A stretch of 64,000 nucleotides of DNA from Flabesymbios commensalis. Lineage: Eukaryota > Annelida > Polychaeta > Terebellida > Flabelligeridae. Positions 14,789 through 27,080 of the stretch are shown in pieces. Each line of letters opens with the position of its first letter. Position 1 is the stretch's first letter. Below the pieces are notes generated by a model that saw only the letters and a list, made by a program, of their open reading frames with translations, ran no database searches and was not told where the DNA came from. The DNA is taken from NCBI GenBank assembly GCA_964017125.1, contig OZ024903.1, positions 82,817,119 through 82,881,118 of the forward strand. Reading direction: 5' to 3'. The translations under genes and the position numbers were made by a program.

Positions 14789-15909
14789 GTATAACATAAT
14801 TTCACATAATGTCAGTTAACATTGTTTTTTACTCAATATAAACGTTAAAAAGTATTGAATTAAGTTTCGTGTAAGTAGATAAAAAATATAATCATGCTCC
14901 TTATTATTTAGTACCTTTTTATAACAATAATATTCTATTAATCAAGAACATTTTATCACGATCAAAAGTTTTTTCTAAGACACCTGTATCACAACGTACA
15001 TGTACATAGGTCGTATTACATTTAGGACGAGTTAACCACAAAGTAAATTCGTCCCTTTAAGAGTCAGTGTGTCGTTGTTTATTTTGGAGCCACCATGCAG
15101 TATCCAGCCCCAGGCAAAGTGGTATTAGAATGCTAAGCGGTGTAACATCAAAGGCCAGGTATCTGCAGTATTATGTAGTATTTAACCCCTTGAGTCCCGA
15201 CATTGAAAGCACTATGCGCCATTAACAGTTTGACTTGATATTATCACTACAGCTCACAGAGCGGTATTCATAGAAACCTATTATATAGCTACACAGTTAG
15301 TAGTATAGGCTATGTGTTTATAACAATGATAACATGTAAATTATCTAATGACGACGTGCCTCTATAAAACCCCTAATTTCAATCAGAACAAAATTTTCTT
15401 AAATGTCAAAAGATGTTACTTCTGAAATACTCTACACTATTATTAAATATTATTTTATGTTACATCAAGTTTGCAAAAAGCCTTTGCGCAATGTCATATT
15501 CATGGGTAGATAGTTGACTAAAAAATATGCGCAAAACTGATCTGCAGTCTAATGCGACTTTTCGCTAAATTTTATACAAATACCAGCTTGACTTCAATTT
15601 ACATAATAAATAAGTGTCATTTCGTGTATTGAAATACGTTTCATCATTTTACCTGGAAATTGTGTTAGCAATTCCGACTTCAAATAAATGAAAAATACTA
15701 ATTGACAGCTGAGTTGTACACGGGTTAAACGAAGAGACAAATGACAAGCTGAGTAGACGAGACAAATAAAAGTTCGCATGTGAGAGATTGTTAGGCTAGG
15801 AGTACAGGGATAATTTGAGTGTGTGATGATAATAGTGCAGGTGTAAAGTCTACATGGTTTTATCTCAGTCAACAAGCATTGGCACATGCTCCACAGACAC
15901 TGTCCAATT
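14789..15909. other. mostly unassigned; one small hairpin
   Basis: A hairpin at about 15632-15692 (ACCTGGAAATTGTGTTAGCA with ATTCCGACTTC) belongs with those at 2251 and 61293, which share the 'AATTG-GC-CAATT' loop. The remainder shows no recognised feature. Confidence 0.5.
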
Positions 15910-16016
15910 CCAGCAAACATAAGACATTGACACAATGTTGATTTAATGTTGGTCCAGCGTCTACGACGCTGGCCCAACATTAAATCAGCATTGCGTCAAT
16001 GTCTTGTGTTTGCTGG
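15910..16016. repeat. family B palindromic element, best-preserved copy
   Basis: A 107-bp near-perfect palindrome from CCAGCAAACATAAGACATTG to its mirror ...CTTGTGTTTGCTGG with the centre CGTCTACGACG. It serves as the reference for the family. Arms this similar would form a stable hairpin if transcribed. No target duplication is obvious. Confidence 0.85.
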
Positions 16017-16440
16017 AGTCACACCCAAAACTGCTGTGTCTATCGAAAATCACCACATTGTAAATACCCCCTCCCCTCCTCCATAAACTATCAGGGTGGT
16101 CAAACTGGGTCGTCTCGGTACCCTTTACAAATGCCTACTCATTTATACAGTACAAAGGCGAGATCGATTATAAAAAACATTCTGACTTTTTTTATATATA
16201 TAGACAAAAACAAAAAGTCACCCTTTGAACACTGTTTCTATTGATAATAATTATTTGAACTTTGTATCTTATATATCAATTCTTTTTATAGGCACATAAT
16301 TATATAATTATCTGGCCCTCTATAATTGACACATGATATTTATCAAAGTATCATCGTGTGACGTTTTCTGTAACTTTAAAAACACATTTTGTCTTATTCA
16401 TTACTTTTCATTTCATGTTGTTTTTTCCATAGAAGACGAC

Positions 16441-17645
16441 TAGTGGGTAAGATTAAAGTAGACGTTCACTGTGCAACAACATATGTGTCAGATTAAAGTG
16501 GTCGTCCACTGTGCAGCAATATCTGTGTCAGATTAAAGTGGTCGTCCACTGTGCAGCAATATCTGTGTCAGATTAAAGTGGTCGTCCACTGTGCAGCAAT
16601 ATCTGTGTCAGATTAAAGTGGTCGTCCACTGTGCAGCAATATCTGTGTCAGATTAAAGTGGTCGTCCACTGTGCAACAATATCTGTGTCAGATTAAAGTA
16701 GTCGTCCACTGTGCAGCAATATCTGTGTCAGATTAAAGTGGTCGTCCACTGTGCAACAATATCTGTGTCAGATTAAAGTGGTCGTCCACTGTGCAGCAAT
16801 ATCTGTGTCAGATTAAAGTGGTCGTCCACTGTGCAACAATATCTGTGTCAGATTAAAGTGGTCGTCCACTGTGCAGCAATATCTGTGTCAGATTAAAGTG
16901 GTCGTCCACTGTGCAGCAATATCTGTGTCAGATTAAAGTGGCCGTCCACTGTGCAACAATATCTGTGGCAGATTAAAGTAGTCGTCCACTGTGCAGCAAT
17001 ATCTGTGTCAGATTAAAGTGGCCGTCCAATGTGCAGCAATATCCGTGTCAGATTGATGTGGTCATCCACTGTGGAGGAATATCTGTGTCAGATTAAAGTG
17101 GTCGTCCACTGTGCATCAATATCCGTGTCAGATTGATGTGGTCATCCACTGTGGAAGAATATCTGTGTCAGATTAAAGTGGTTGTCCACTGTGCAACAAT
17201 ATCTGTGTCAGATTAAAGTGGCCGTCCACTGTGCAACAATATCTGTGTCAGATTAAAGTGGTCGTCCACTGTGCAGCAATATCTGTGTCAGATTGATGTG
17301 GTCATCCACTGTGGAGGAATATCTGTGTCAGATTAAAGTGGTCGTCCACTGTGCATCAATATCCGTGTCAGATTGATGTGGTCATCCACTGTGGAGGAAT
17401 ATCTGTGTCAGATTAAAGTGGTTGTCCACTGTGCAACAATATCTGTGTCAGATTAAAGTGGCCGTCCACTGTGCAACAATATCTGTGTCAGATTAAAGTG
17501 GTCGTCCACTGTGCAGCAATATCTGTGTCAGATTGATGTGGTCATCCACTGTGGAGGAATATCTGTGTCAGATTAAAGTGGTTGTCCACTGTGCATCAAT
17601 ATCTGTGTCAGATTAATGTGGTCATCCACTGTGGAGGAACATCCG
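16441..17645. repeat. 40-bp satellite, about 30 copies, with a 240-bp higher-order repeat
   Basis: The unit contains CAGATTAAAGTGGTCGTCCA then CTGTGCAGCAATATCTGTGT. Up to about 17040 the units are near-identical. From 17041 a variant unit (GATTGATGTGGTCATCCACT, GTGGAGGAAT) enters, and 17041-17280 is repeated almost exactly as 17281-17520, a six-unit higher-order repeat. The sharp change from homogeneous to higher-order organisation within one array is notable. Confidence 0.97.
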
Positions 17646-17858
17646 GTTATGGGTATGCTAGTATCCAGAAAGCACGGTGGCACAGTTGGCAGAAACCAAT
17701 CACAGACACAAAGTATGTTGGTTTATAGTTATTCGCAAGGTGGCGTTTATGTGGAACGGGGTTCATGGTTGATATCGACTTGATTCAAATGTTCTCTTAT
17801 TTGAAAGAACTTTACTATTAAACTAACAAAGCATCAGATTTGATGATCAACCGCTGGT

Positions 17859-18070
17859 GAATGAATGAATGAATGAATGAATGAATGAATGAATGAATAA
17901 ATGAATGAATAAATGAATGAATGAATAAATGAATGAATGAATGAATGAATGAATGAATGAATGAATGAATGAATGAATGAATGAATGAATGAATGAATGA
18001 ATGAATGAATGAATGAATGAATGAATGAATGAATGAATGAATGAATGAATGAATGAATGAATGAATGAAT
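17859..18070. repeat. (GAAT)n tetranucleotide microsatellite
   Basis: About 50 copies with a few GAAT-to-AAAT changes near the left end. The long SFIH frames across it are artefacts of the repeat. Confidence 0.98.
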
Positions 18071-18555
18071 GGGCGTCAAGCAACTTTTGGCTAAATTAGG
18101 CAAGACGAACATTCGTCTTCCAAACACATTATTCAAATTTCACAGCCTGGTAGTCTAAGGCCGAGCACGCTACCTCTTACTTTTGAAGTTACAATACCGG
18201 CCTAATACGCTGATGACGTGGAAAAGCAATTTGGGTTTGAAAGAGTCAACCCATCACGTGTTAGCTATGTTTGCCCAGGTACTTGTGAAGATATGTTAGC
18301 CTTTTGGGGAGGCTTGTGAACAAGTGTTGTGCACAGAGAGCGGTGCTCTTTGACAAGCCAGTTAAGCTGCTGTTGACAGTGTCTGTTAGTCTTGTTTCGC
18401 CCCTGACCCACGCGGTTCACGTTTCTAGTTAAAGCATCACGTCTCTGCCTCTAGGTGGTTTGTTTGCGGCGGAAACGCAGGCTAGTCGACCAATAGCCGA
18501 CTGTGTTACAGAACAATGCCTGCCCCCACCTCTCACACCAGTGACTGCCCAAACA
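18071..18555. other. unique sequence, no gene recognised
   Basis: Non-repetitive, moderately GC-rich from about 18230 to 18510. Possible regulatory DNA by composition only. Confidence 0.35.
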
Positions 18556-18645
18556 AGATATGCTTGTCCTACTGTGTGCTGGGCCGGCGTCGTAGACAAT
18601 GGCCAGACATTAAAATCACATTAAGACAACACCTCATGGCTTCTG
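18556..18645. repeat. half copy of family B palindrome
   Basis: GCTGGGCCGGCGTCGTAGAC then CATTAAAATCACATTAAGAC and CACCTCATGG follow the centre-to-right-arm order of family B; the left arm is decayed. Confidence 0.55.
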
Positions 18646-18807
18646 AGACGGTGTCATGCTTTTTTATATCAGATAACCTAATTTTTTCTTACCATTATAG
18701 ATATTCAGGTTTTAAAGAAACACAATATTTCACTGGTAAAGATTTAGTAATGTGGGGAGTGAGTGAATATTGCTTTATGTCGCTTTCTGCACAAAGAAAA
18801 TAGATCT

Positions 18808-19045
18808 AAAGGCCCCACACCATGACCAGGCACTCGATCATGTACACCTGAGTGAAGTGAAACACTTGAGGGTAAAGTGCCTTGCCCAAGGACACAACAT
18901 CAAAACAACGATGTTCCAGCGTTGAGAAAAAAGAAACATATTTCTCTGAAAATCCTACACCAAACGTGTATCGAATTCGCACAGCAGGCCGCGGCTTTGT
19001 CGAAGCGATGCGCTCTAACCATTCTGCCACATCCCTCTCCAGTTT
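18808..19045 (-). mobile_element. tRNA-derived SINE
   Basis: On the minus strand the head reads GGATGTGGCAGAATGGTTAG then AGCGCATCGCTTCG, an A-box-like region, followed by GTGCGAATTCGATACACG as B box. The body ends with GTGTCCTTGGGCAAGGCACT then TTACCC, a phrase common to the 3' parts of many L2-tailed SINEs. It is a SINE copy and not a functional tRNA gene: there is no cloverleaf 3' half or CCA-side pairing, and the tail extends well beyond tRNA length. Confidence 0.75.
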
Positions 19046-19945
19046 AATTCGTCACCGCGGTCACAAAGCTTTAGAAAGACCCCTTTGAGCACAACAACAG
19101 AGTAACATAGAGTCCAAATATTTTCCAAAGAAATATCTTGCTGATAAAATTAACTAATAATAAATTTAAAATGATTATAGTCATGATTGACACTGAAAGG
19201 GTCACTGATATATGTGGCTCAAAAAGACCTCGTTGGTCGCTATGAAATAGACAAGTGTAATATCTCAAATTAACATCACATATATTAAAATCCAAATGTT
19301 GTTGTTGAAAAAATAAAATGTGGTGTCTAAAAGTGACGATGGACCATAAGGTAAGCGTCTAGCGTTTGTAAAATTCAAAGCAATGATGATAATCAAATAT
19401 TTTGTGAAGATAAGTAGTGGATATTAAATAAATGCAAATTTGGTTCAAATAAGGAATATTAAACTAATCGTCAACCATTATTAGAGTCCAATTGAGTATC
19501 TCACAATCTAAAGTTGGTATGACAGATGTTATAAACATATAATTTTAGTCGTCTGTTACAGATGTATAATTACAGTGTAATATAATTTATTTGTAATATA
19601 TTAAGTGATAAAATAATTAGGATGTAGAGTTATATAATTTAAAACTGTTGAAGATAATAATAAGGTCTAACGCTGTTAGAATATATAGATATAAAGCGTG
19701 CCGTCAAGACTAGAAGTTCACATTAGGCCTACCTGGTTACTATTTTTGTAGATAGCCGGGTACCATTGCCAGAGGTTTCAGAAACCGACATACAGTTAGC
19801 AATCCCTGAAATAGTTTTCTATGTGTTTATCAACAATTTAGACCGTGGTCAACAGATGTCGCTATGGGCTGACATCATGCATTTGTATCGATGGAATAGT
19901 ATTTTATGTTCATTATCTCTTTCGTTCCTTCGCATGTTTGTTCGT
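19046..19945. other. AT-rich, no feature seen
   Basis: No convincing frame or repeat family member recognised. Confidence 0.5.
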
Positions 19946-19946
19946 T

Positions 19947-21044
<1,098 letters not shown>

Positions 21045-21740
21045 ATTGCCTCACCTTGTATCAGCATTCAATTGTTTCTCTTGTCTGTTTTGTCTCTCAA
21101 TATTCCACCAGCGCGTCTAATTGCTTTTTCTTTCTCTGGCGTATTCGACCATTAAGTAAAATGTCATAAGTGGCTGAAGCAATGTTTTACAAAGACGTTG
21201 ATGTGGTCTTGATTAGCTAAAACCCTTAATTATCCTATTTGGTAGAGTGGGGAGGTGAGATCGGCACATGTGAGGGTGCATACAGACCACGTGCTGAGTT
21301 CACAGACGACGGAGAATAACATGCTCTATTTTGGCACGTGGCTCTTTTGACACATTTTGTGAAACTTGCTCTTATTTGCCTTTTATTTCACTGTATAAAA
21401 TGATCCATTTGTTCATATATTATGGCATATTCCCATGTCTATGGCTGAGCCAATAATACAAGGAGTAAATAGCAGTGACGTGGATCAATATGAGAAGTAC
21501 ACGGCGGTGTATGGAGCCCCTAAAAGGGATGTTTTTTTAAATCTTTTTTCCTACAACATTATTATAAGGGACACAGTAATATTAAAATATAGTTTTTAAT
21601 AGTATCTTTTTGCGCCCACTATAATAAAAAAACTGTGAAATTCTTCATAGTATTATTCTTCGTATTTTGCTACATTTACTATCATCTACTACAATTATTA
21701 GTCATATAAACTTTGCTGCTTTATTTTCCAGCTATTGAGA
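21045..21740. other. no feature seen
   Basis: AT-rich unique sequence without recognised content. Confidence 0.5.
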
Positions 21741-22004
21741 ACCTCTGGGGATGAACCGTATTAAGTGGAGAGGTGAATTAAAGGATCAGGCGGGCTTAAT
21801 TACGTCTCAATCAGCGGCTAGTCCGCTAATTGTCCACATCCACCCAATGGTGGATCCCTTTACGCTAATGACGCCAACCTCTCCATTAAGCCGCAAGTGC
21901 CGGATTCAATACTCGTCCCTGGGGATCTTACCCCCCTCCCTTTTATCGACTGAGAAGACTCTAAAATGTGACATTTCTCATTTACTCTTTTTGAGATTTT
22001 AGGT
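21741..22004. promoter_or_regulatory. homeodomain-site-rich unique island, candidate enhancer
   Basis: A short span has GTATTAAG, GAATTAAAGG, CTTAATTACG, GCTAATTGTCC, GCTAATGACG and CCATTAAGC, i.e. six ATTA/TTAAT-type cores in about 140 bp, plus a TTATCG GATA-like core. High complexity and no frame fit a conserved non-coding element. It is cut by the assembly gap. Confidence 0.4.
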
Positions 22005-22204
22005 NNNNNNNNNNNNNNNNNNNNNNNNNNNNNNNNNNNNNNNNNNNNNNNNNNNNNNNNNNNNNNNNNNNNNNNNNNNNNNNNNNNNNNNNNNNNNNNN
22101 NNNNNNNNNNNNNNNNNNNNNNNNNNNNNNNNNNNNNNNNNNNNNNNNNNNNNNNNNNNNNNNNNNNNNNNNNNNNNNNNNNNNNNNNNNNNNNNNNNNN
22201 NNNN
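22005..22204. other. assembly gap (200 N)
   Basis: Exactly 200 N, the usual placeholder length; true size unknown. Frames crossing it are meaningless. Confidence 1.
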
Positions 22205-22400
22205 ACCGTCTCCGAGAGATGACCACTCTACACTGCCGTACAAAGACAACAACTGCTGACTCAAAAAGAAAGACTTTGCTGTTGTCTGCCGTGCAAAGTC
22301 TTTGAAAGGCAGAAGAGCACAACATGCAAAGACAAACAGCGATAACTGCTTACTTGAGCAGTGAACAGTTACCGCAGTCTGTCTTTTTCCTACAACAGAG
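22205..22400. repeat. two adjacent imperfect hairpins beside the gap
   Basis: CAAAGACAACAACTGC pairs loosely with GCTGTTGTCTGC, and GACAAACAGCGATAACTGC with GCAGTGAACAGTTACCGC then AGTCTGTC. The second resembles the perfect hairpin at 36312-36362. Palindromes next to a gap may explain why assembly failed there. Confidence 0.5.
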
Positions 22401-22409
22401 CACATGCGC

Positions 22410-22680
22410 CGCTAACAGACAGGAAGAGAGTCCCGTACGGACATCGGTCCCAGACACACTGGAGCAAACGTCCGGCCTAATGCAATCAGCGGTGCTGTCC
22501 GTGCACCGGAAGCTGATGGCCCCGTGGTGAGGGTGTTAGCAGGCATGCGGTGATTGGATTAGCCGCCCTGGTTGTCGCCCTATCACAGGCTCTGACACAG
22601 GGGGTGATTAACAGTGACACACGTGTGTCTACTCTCTCCAAACTCTGACTCATATTACATTAACCTCACAAGTGCTACGA
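22410..22680. promoter_or_regulatory. unique GC-richer island with bicoid-type sites
   Basis: Contains GTGATTGGATTAGC, GGTGATTAACAG and CTATCACAGG within complex non-coding sequence. GGATTA is the core for Otx/Pitx-type homeodomains. Function is inferred only. Confidence 0.3.
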
Positions 22681-22683
22681 CCA

Positions 22684-22960
22684 TGTGAGGGGACGTGGTG
22701 CAATGGCTAGAGCTGATATGCTGATATGCTGATATTCTCCACTTTACTTAGGTGTAAATGAGTAGCTGATATAGGACAGAGATGGCAATGTGTACGACAA
22801 GTTCAAACCCCCAAAATTGAAGTTGCCCAAGTAGTTTGTGGCAGATATTCAACTAAGCATATAATTTAAGCGATTTACCAATGTCGCTACCTGCCTTGCG
22901 GTTTCAAACCCTGCTTGTTGCGGGATTCTCAGAGAAATATCATGTTCATTCCATCTCAAA
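22684..22960. mobile_element. SINE fragments
   Basis: GGGGACGTGGTGCAATGGCT then AGAGC is a tRNA-like A-box head, truncated by TGATATGC repeats. A second tRNA-like piece with TGCGGTTTCAAACCCTGC as B box lies at about 22895-22915. Both appear decayed. Confidence 0.4.
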
Positions 22961-24325
22961 GTTGGAACATTCAATACTAAATAATTATGCTTGAAAAGCC
23001 ATGAACTAAGCACATTATAGGTTTTTGTTCGTTTATATGTCATTGCAATTAATCGGACTATACACATGATAGATAATTCTAAGAAAAGTGAAAAATCTAT
23101 TATTTATGTCATGGATTTATTTCACTGGATGTGTAACAGATTATTTTCGCTTGCTAGGTTTTAAGATGAAAAAATAAAACCTCCCACTCAACAAGTAATT
23201 CCTAAAATATCGTACATGTTTACGTTTAAAAACATAATATACACATGTTGAATTAAATCCTTAGGACTCGTCATAAATAGGGCTCAGGTCATAGAGGGTT
23301 AACTCCCTGTTTAACCCCGATCATCTCGCCTGGTAATTGTTTAACTGTCGCGCCACCTTCTGCCCTACATGTCAACTAACAACGCTTCCTGTCAGTTGTG
23401 CGCATGTCAGCGGCGTTTGCCAGGTTCCGCTACGTCAGTCTGGTTTGCCTCGTCTGTTTAACTTTCCCAAAGCTTGCTCTATCCGCAAGAAAAATATGGC
23501 ATCCAAAGTATTCTGCAAAAAAAAGTTTTTTTGTGTTTCGAAATATGCCATTATAAATTGTAATATTAGCGATCTATACAAAGGACGGATAAAAAGAAAA
23601 AAATAATACTTATTATAATTCCAATAATTGTAAAACGTCTTTGATCCTAAGAATGTAATGATCAAATTATATATTCACACCAGCATGTAAACTAAAATCA
23701 AAACTGAATTTATACTTGAATCGTCCCTGTATTTATTACAACGAATTATCCATCTACATGTATGATTTCCTTTACATACACGTTTGTGTTTCAATGATAA
23801 AAATTAAATGTGTGATAAAACAAATTAACCCTTGATGCGCTCAACATGACTGTGGTAGCTTTTATTAGTATGGTATAGTAGAGTATTATCAAGAAAGTTT
23901 CAACCGATTGTTTTGGCTAACTAATACAAGTCCGTTTCGTCATACTATTTGAAAGACAGTAAAACATCCATGTTCATTAAGAATGACTTCTGTGCCTGAA
24001 ACTAAATGTAAAATGAATCCTTCATTTAAAGCTTTTTTAGCCGAAGTGACAAAATTCTCACCGTGATCAAAAAACCTTTCTTCATTTATAAGATTTCAGA
24101 ACGGCATAATTATAAAAAAGAAACGTCTTTTGTATTAATTTTTTCACTAGAATTTTACTGTTTTTAATTCTTTCTTTTACCACACGTGTGAATCTAGTGT
24201 TCAAATTGATTTAGGCGGCTGAAAACATGTGAGAGAAATGTGTTAGAACAAGGGCTTGATCATGATTGTTTAGTGACTCCTGATATTTCTCAGGATATTT
24301 ATCCAGTACCTTTATATTATGTCTG
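22961..24325. other. mainly AT-rich unassigned DNA with one GC-richer island
   Basis: 23280-23470 is more complex (GTTTAACCCCGATCATCTCG, CAGGTTCCGCTACGTC) and could be regulatory. The rest shows no recognised feature. Confidence 0.4.
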
Positions 24326-24600
24326 GGAGTGCGGATGGTAAGCAGTTGTGGCATCCTCAGCAGCAGGCCGCTTAGGGACTCGACGGGAAGCTGGGGCAGC
24401 CCCGCGGGGAGGGCAAATAGCCGGTGCCTCTCCCAGGGGAGATCGGGGTAAGAGCGCGGCACTCGCACAAAATGCCACGGTGGGTCTCCAACGCCCTGCA
24501 TTATGCAGACCGCAGTGCATTAAATGGTGGTCCGCGAAAGCGAAATTAATCCCCGACGCTGAAACTTAATGGAGTCTGGCGATGAAAAATTCACAGCAAA
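24326..24600. promoter_or_regulatory. GC-rich unique island
   Basis: Clearly GC-richer than flanks, with CAGCAGGCCGCTTAGGGACT, AGCCCCGCGGGGAGGG and CATTAAATGG. Overlapping frames exist on both strands but none has a recognisable protein, start context or splice sites. Best read as a candidate regulatory element. Confidence 0.3.
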
Positions 24601-24626
24601 AGACGCCGTGGAACTTACACTAAAAG

Positions 24627-24698
24627 TTGGCCTGCCCCCGGTTCAATGTTAGGCAACGTCTGTGACGCTGGTCTAATATTAAACCGGGGGCAGGCCAA
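24627..24698. repeat. family B palindromic element, divergent arms
   Basis: TTGGCCTGCCCCCGGTTCAA mirrors AAACCGGGGGCAGGCCAA around AACGTCTGTGACGC. Both arms carry the same departure from the family (CCTGCCCCCGG), so the arms have been homogenised or copied together. Confidence 0.7.
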
Positions 24699-24699
24699 T

Positions 24700-25410
24700 G
24701 TTCAGTCCCGGCTAGTTCCCTCCGATGTTTCCGAATCCGGAGGTCTATCCCCTTAAGATGCCAATATCCACTGCACCTTTGCAGCTCAAAGGCATATTTA
24801 TTTCGCTCCGAAATAAAAAAGTGGAGTTGAACCATGTTACCATGTTTCCAAAACAGGAAAGGTGCCACAAAAACACAAGGCTAATCTGTCAACAACGACC
24901 GAAAGCATTTATATAGCAATTGACATTAAACAGAATCATCATGAATAAATCTTGCAGTGCTTAACATTACAGTGGTGTATTTTATAAGGGTATTGCTGAC
25001 AATAGGCATCTGAAAAAATAACGGAATGTGGACATAGAGAAAGAGATAAACGTCAATTGATTGTGATGTACTTTGAAGGGAAGTTCAATGGTCACATTGC
25101 AACTGAACGGAATGCATTGAAAAAAAATCACAAATAATGAAGGACAGGATGAATGAAACACGGGGTGAGCATTTCTGTATTTCGTGGGAATGATTAGCCT
25201 CTAGGTGTGAGAGGGTTAAGTGGCAGAGAACAGGTATCTGACCAATTTAGCCGCGTTTTACGTCGCCTAATGAGGCTTCTTTGCGGAATGGTCGGCGCTG
25301 TAAATGGCAGAAGGCTGAACTCTTTCAATGCTGGCGGCGGGAATATACACCAGTCACCAGGTGTCGCGCAAAATTAAGCTGCCAGTAAAATCTATGAGAT
25401 ATAATAACCC
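24700..25410. other. unassigned; 25190-25400 more complex
   Basis: 25190-25400 is unique and GC-richer (CGTTTTACGTCGCCTAATGA, CAGTCACCAGGTGTCGCGC) and could be regulatory. The remainder shows nothing recognisable. Confidence 0.35.
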
Positions 25411-25462
25411 AGCAAACACAAAACACTTGTATAACATTTGTACAATGTTGGAACAACGTCGC
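25411..25462. repeat. half copy of family B palindrome
   Basis: CAGCAAACACAAAACACTTG then ACAATGTTGGAACAACGTCG matches the left half of the 15910 reference; the right half is absent. Confidence 0.5.
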
Positions 25463-25862
25463 CTGTTTATATTGTTCTTGCATTTAAAGCCTAATTAAAT
25501 TAAATTAAAAAAAGAAAGAAATAACAGTAAATGTGTGAATGGAAATTATGTGAGGTGTGTGTGTGGGGGGGGGGGGGCTTGGCGAGATGTCTCCCTATTT
25601 GAAAAACATCTGCCTCACATCGAGACGGGCAGTCATTCATTGTTTCTATTTCTCCTTTTTGTCATCACCACGCGTTGTGGGGAATTCAGTTCCCAGCATT
25701 CCCAAAGTGTAGCGGGGTCCTGATGTCGCGGGTTAACACTGCCGCCAGTCACGCCGAGGCTTGCCAGTTAGTCACCCGTATTCATTTCAGATTTAAAAAA
25801 CACAACATTTTTCTTCCACGCCCAATCGTAACGATTCAGTGTTGTGGAGAGCTTTGTTAATT

Positions 25863-25990
25863 AGGAGGTAGCGTGCTCGCCCTTATACCGCCATGGCGCA
25901 AATTTAAATCCTGTGTATGAAATGTAGTGTCATTAAATTTTGATTCATCTACCCTTCACCACGGTGTCATGCGTGATACTCTTCCTAACA
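25863..25990 (+). mobile_element. tRNA-derived SINE, 5' part
   Basis: GGAGGTAGCGTGCTCGCCC, then CGCCATGGCGCAAATTTAAA and TCCTGTGTATGAAATGTAGT follows the head order of the second monomer at 59540-59610 (GAAAGGTAGACTGCTCGGCC ... CAAATCCTGTGTCTGGAGG). Confidence 0.5.
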
Positions 25991-26218
25991 TGGTGTCCTG
26001 CTTTCCAATGAGCCGTCAACAAGCGCATAATATGATAATTATGACAAACAGTAATTCACAGTTTTCGCATATTTAAATATGCCTAATAGTGTTATATTAT
26101 CGGCTTAGATATTTTATGATTAGTTCTTGTACCCTGTGTACCTAGCAATTTCAACATGGGGAAAACCTGCCGCGTAAAAAAATAATCTGAAAATAAATTA
26201 TTGTCCAATGCATCAAAT

Positions 26219-26400
26219 CGATAGATAGATAGATAGATCTGGCTTTCCACCCTAGCTCCTCAGCAGCCCGGCTCCCTGATGACGAGCCTGCCTTGGCCTC
26301 GATTATGACACATGATCACGCTAAGGATATGTGCGCCTCTGAGCGCGGTCCGCTGGGGATGGAGGCGCTATAAACGTTTATTGATTGATATTGATTGATT
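26219..26400 (+). mobile_element. non-LTR element 3' end fragment with TTGA tail
   Basis: A GATA tetranucleotide run is followed by a GC-rich block ending GCTATAAACGTTTATTGATT then ATTGATTGATTGATGG. A short 3' fragment ending in a simple TTGA tail is typical of truncated LINE or SINE insertions. Confidence 0.4.
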
Positions 26401-26900
26401 GATGGAACACAAGTAAAATTTGATTCTGTAACGAACAAGTGACCAGTGCAAAAATTTTAGAAGAAGAGTTATGTGACAAAAACGAGGGGACTAAATTTGT
26501 CACAACCCGCGCCAAACAGTTCTGCACACCCTGCTGCTTTAAAGGTGATCTATCACCCCTTCTATAGTATGACAAATTTTGTGACAAATAAATCAAAGTT
26601 GCCACAAGATGGGGCACAAGTGTTCCCTTATATGGGGTGATAGCCAATCACCCCATATAAGGACATAATTATTCATACCATATAAGGGGTGATAGATCAC
26701 CTTTAATGTCTCCTTTTGAGTGACGTAGAACAGTTACAATAATCCAGCTTGCTACCTATCAACAAAGTTGCAATTGTTTTAACAACAGATGGTGTTAAAA
26801 AGCGCCTTATTCTACGCATGTCGCGTATACGTAAGCAGTTCACAAAGCCAAAAATTATACGTAAACAGATACCAAATCTTCCTAATTTTGTATGAACTGA
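26378..26900 (-). mobile_element. LINE reverse-transcriptase C-terminal fragment, split by a MITE
   Basis: The minus strand reads RRIRRFLTPSVVKTIATLLI then GSKLDYCN (26707-26840) and, beyond an inserted palindrome, LKQQGVQNCLARVVTNLVPS (26378-26538). Motifs of this kind (IRRYLT...SRLDYCN...LQRVQNAAARLV) are the post-catalytic segment of L2/CR1/Jockey-type reverse transcriptases. The fragment lacks the catalytic region and is dead. It shows the MITE at 26543-26702 is younger than the LINE. Confidence 0.7.
26543..26702. mobile_element. 160-bp MITE with TTAA duplication inserted in a LINE
   Basis: Inverted ends AGGTGATCTATCACCCCTT at both termini, flanked by TTAA at 26539-26542 and 26703-26706. 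A second inner palindrome (TATATGGGGTGATAGCC with AATCACCCCATATA) lies near the centre. Removing it rejoins the interrupted LINE frame region, which supports the boundaries. Piggybac-type TTAA target; no coding capacity. Confidence 0.85.
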
Positions 26901-26974
26901 ACATTTATCACAAAATAATTTATCAATCTGTTTGTCCGTCACAGCAGAACATTTGAAGTAGAAACTTGTATTAT

Positions 26975-27080
26975 GTAGGCCTACATATTTGAGTATTTTT
27001 ACCAACTTGTGGGTCTCGGTAGCGAGATACAATATCAATGGGTGAAAAATGATATTCTTCAATTTAGCGCTTAAAGGTTA
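26975..27080. repeat. family A palindrome, decayed copy
   Basis: CCAACTTGTGGGTCTCGGTAGCGAGATACA with CAATGGGTGAAAA, ending GCGCTTAAAGGTTAA, follows the hairpin and right end of family A. Confidence 0.5.

Noticed and set aside
16441-17645. CRISPR-like regular repeats
   Set aside because: Contiguous 40-bp units with no unique spacers; a eukaryotic satellite.
17834-18136. SFIH-repeat protein frame
   Set aside because: Pure (GAAT)n translation.
18960-19040. Functional tRNA gene on the minus strand
   Set aside because: Only the internal promoter region is tRNA-like; a SINE body follows directly.
21860-22405. 181-codon minus-strand frame
   Set aside because: It runs across the 200-N gap; no evidence on either side.
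24211-24569. Overlapping frames on both strands of the GC-rich island
   Set aside because: High GC removes stops in all frames; no domain, start context or splice sites favour one.
26703-27062. 119-codon frame as a host gene
   Set aside because: Only its last third resembles a protein, and that is a LINE RT fragment ended by an inserted MITE; the first part overlaps a family A hairpin.
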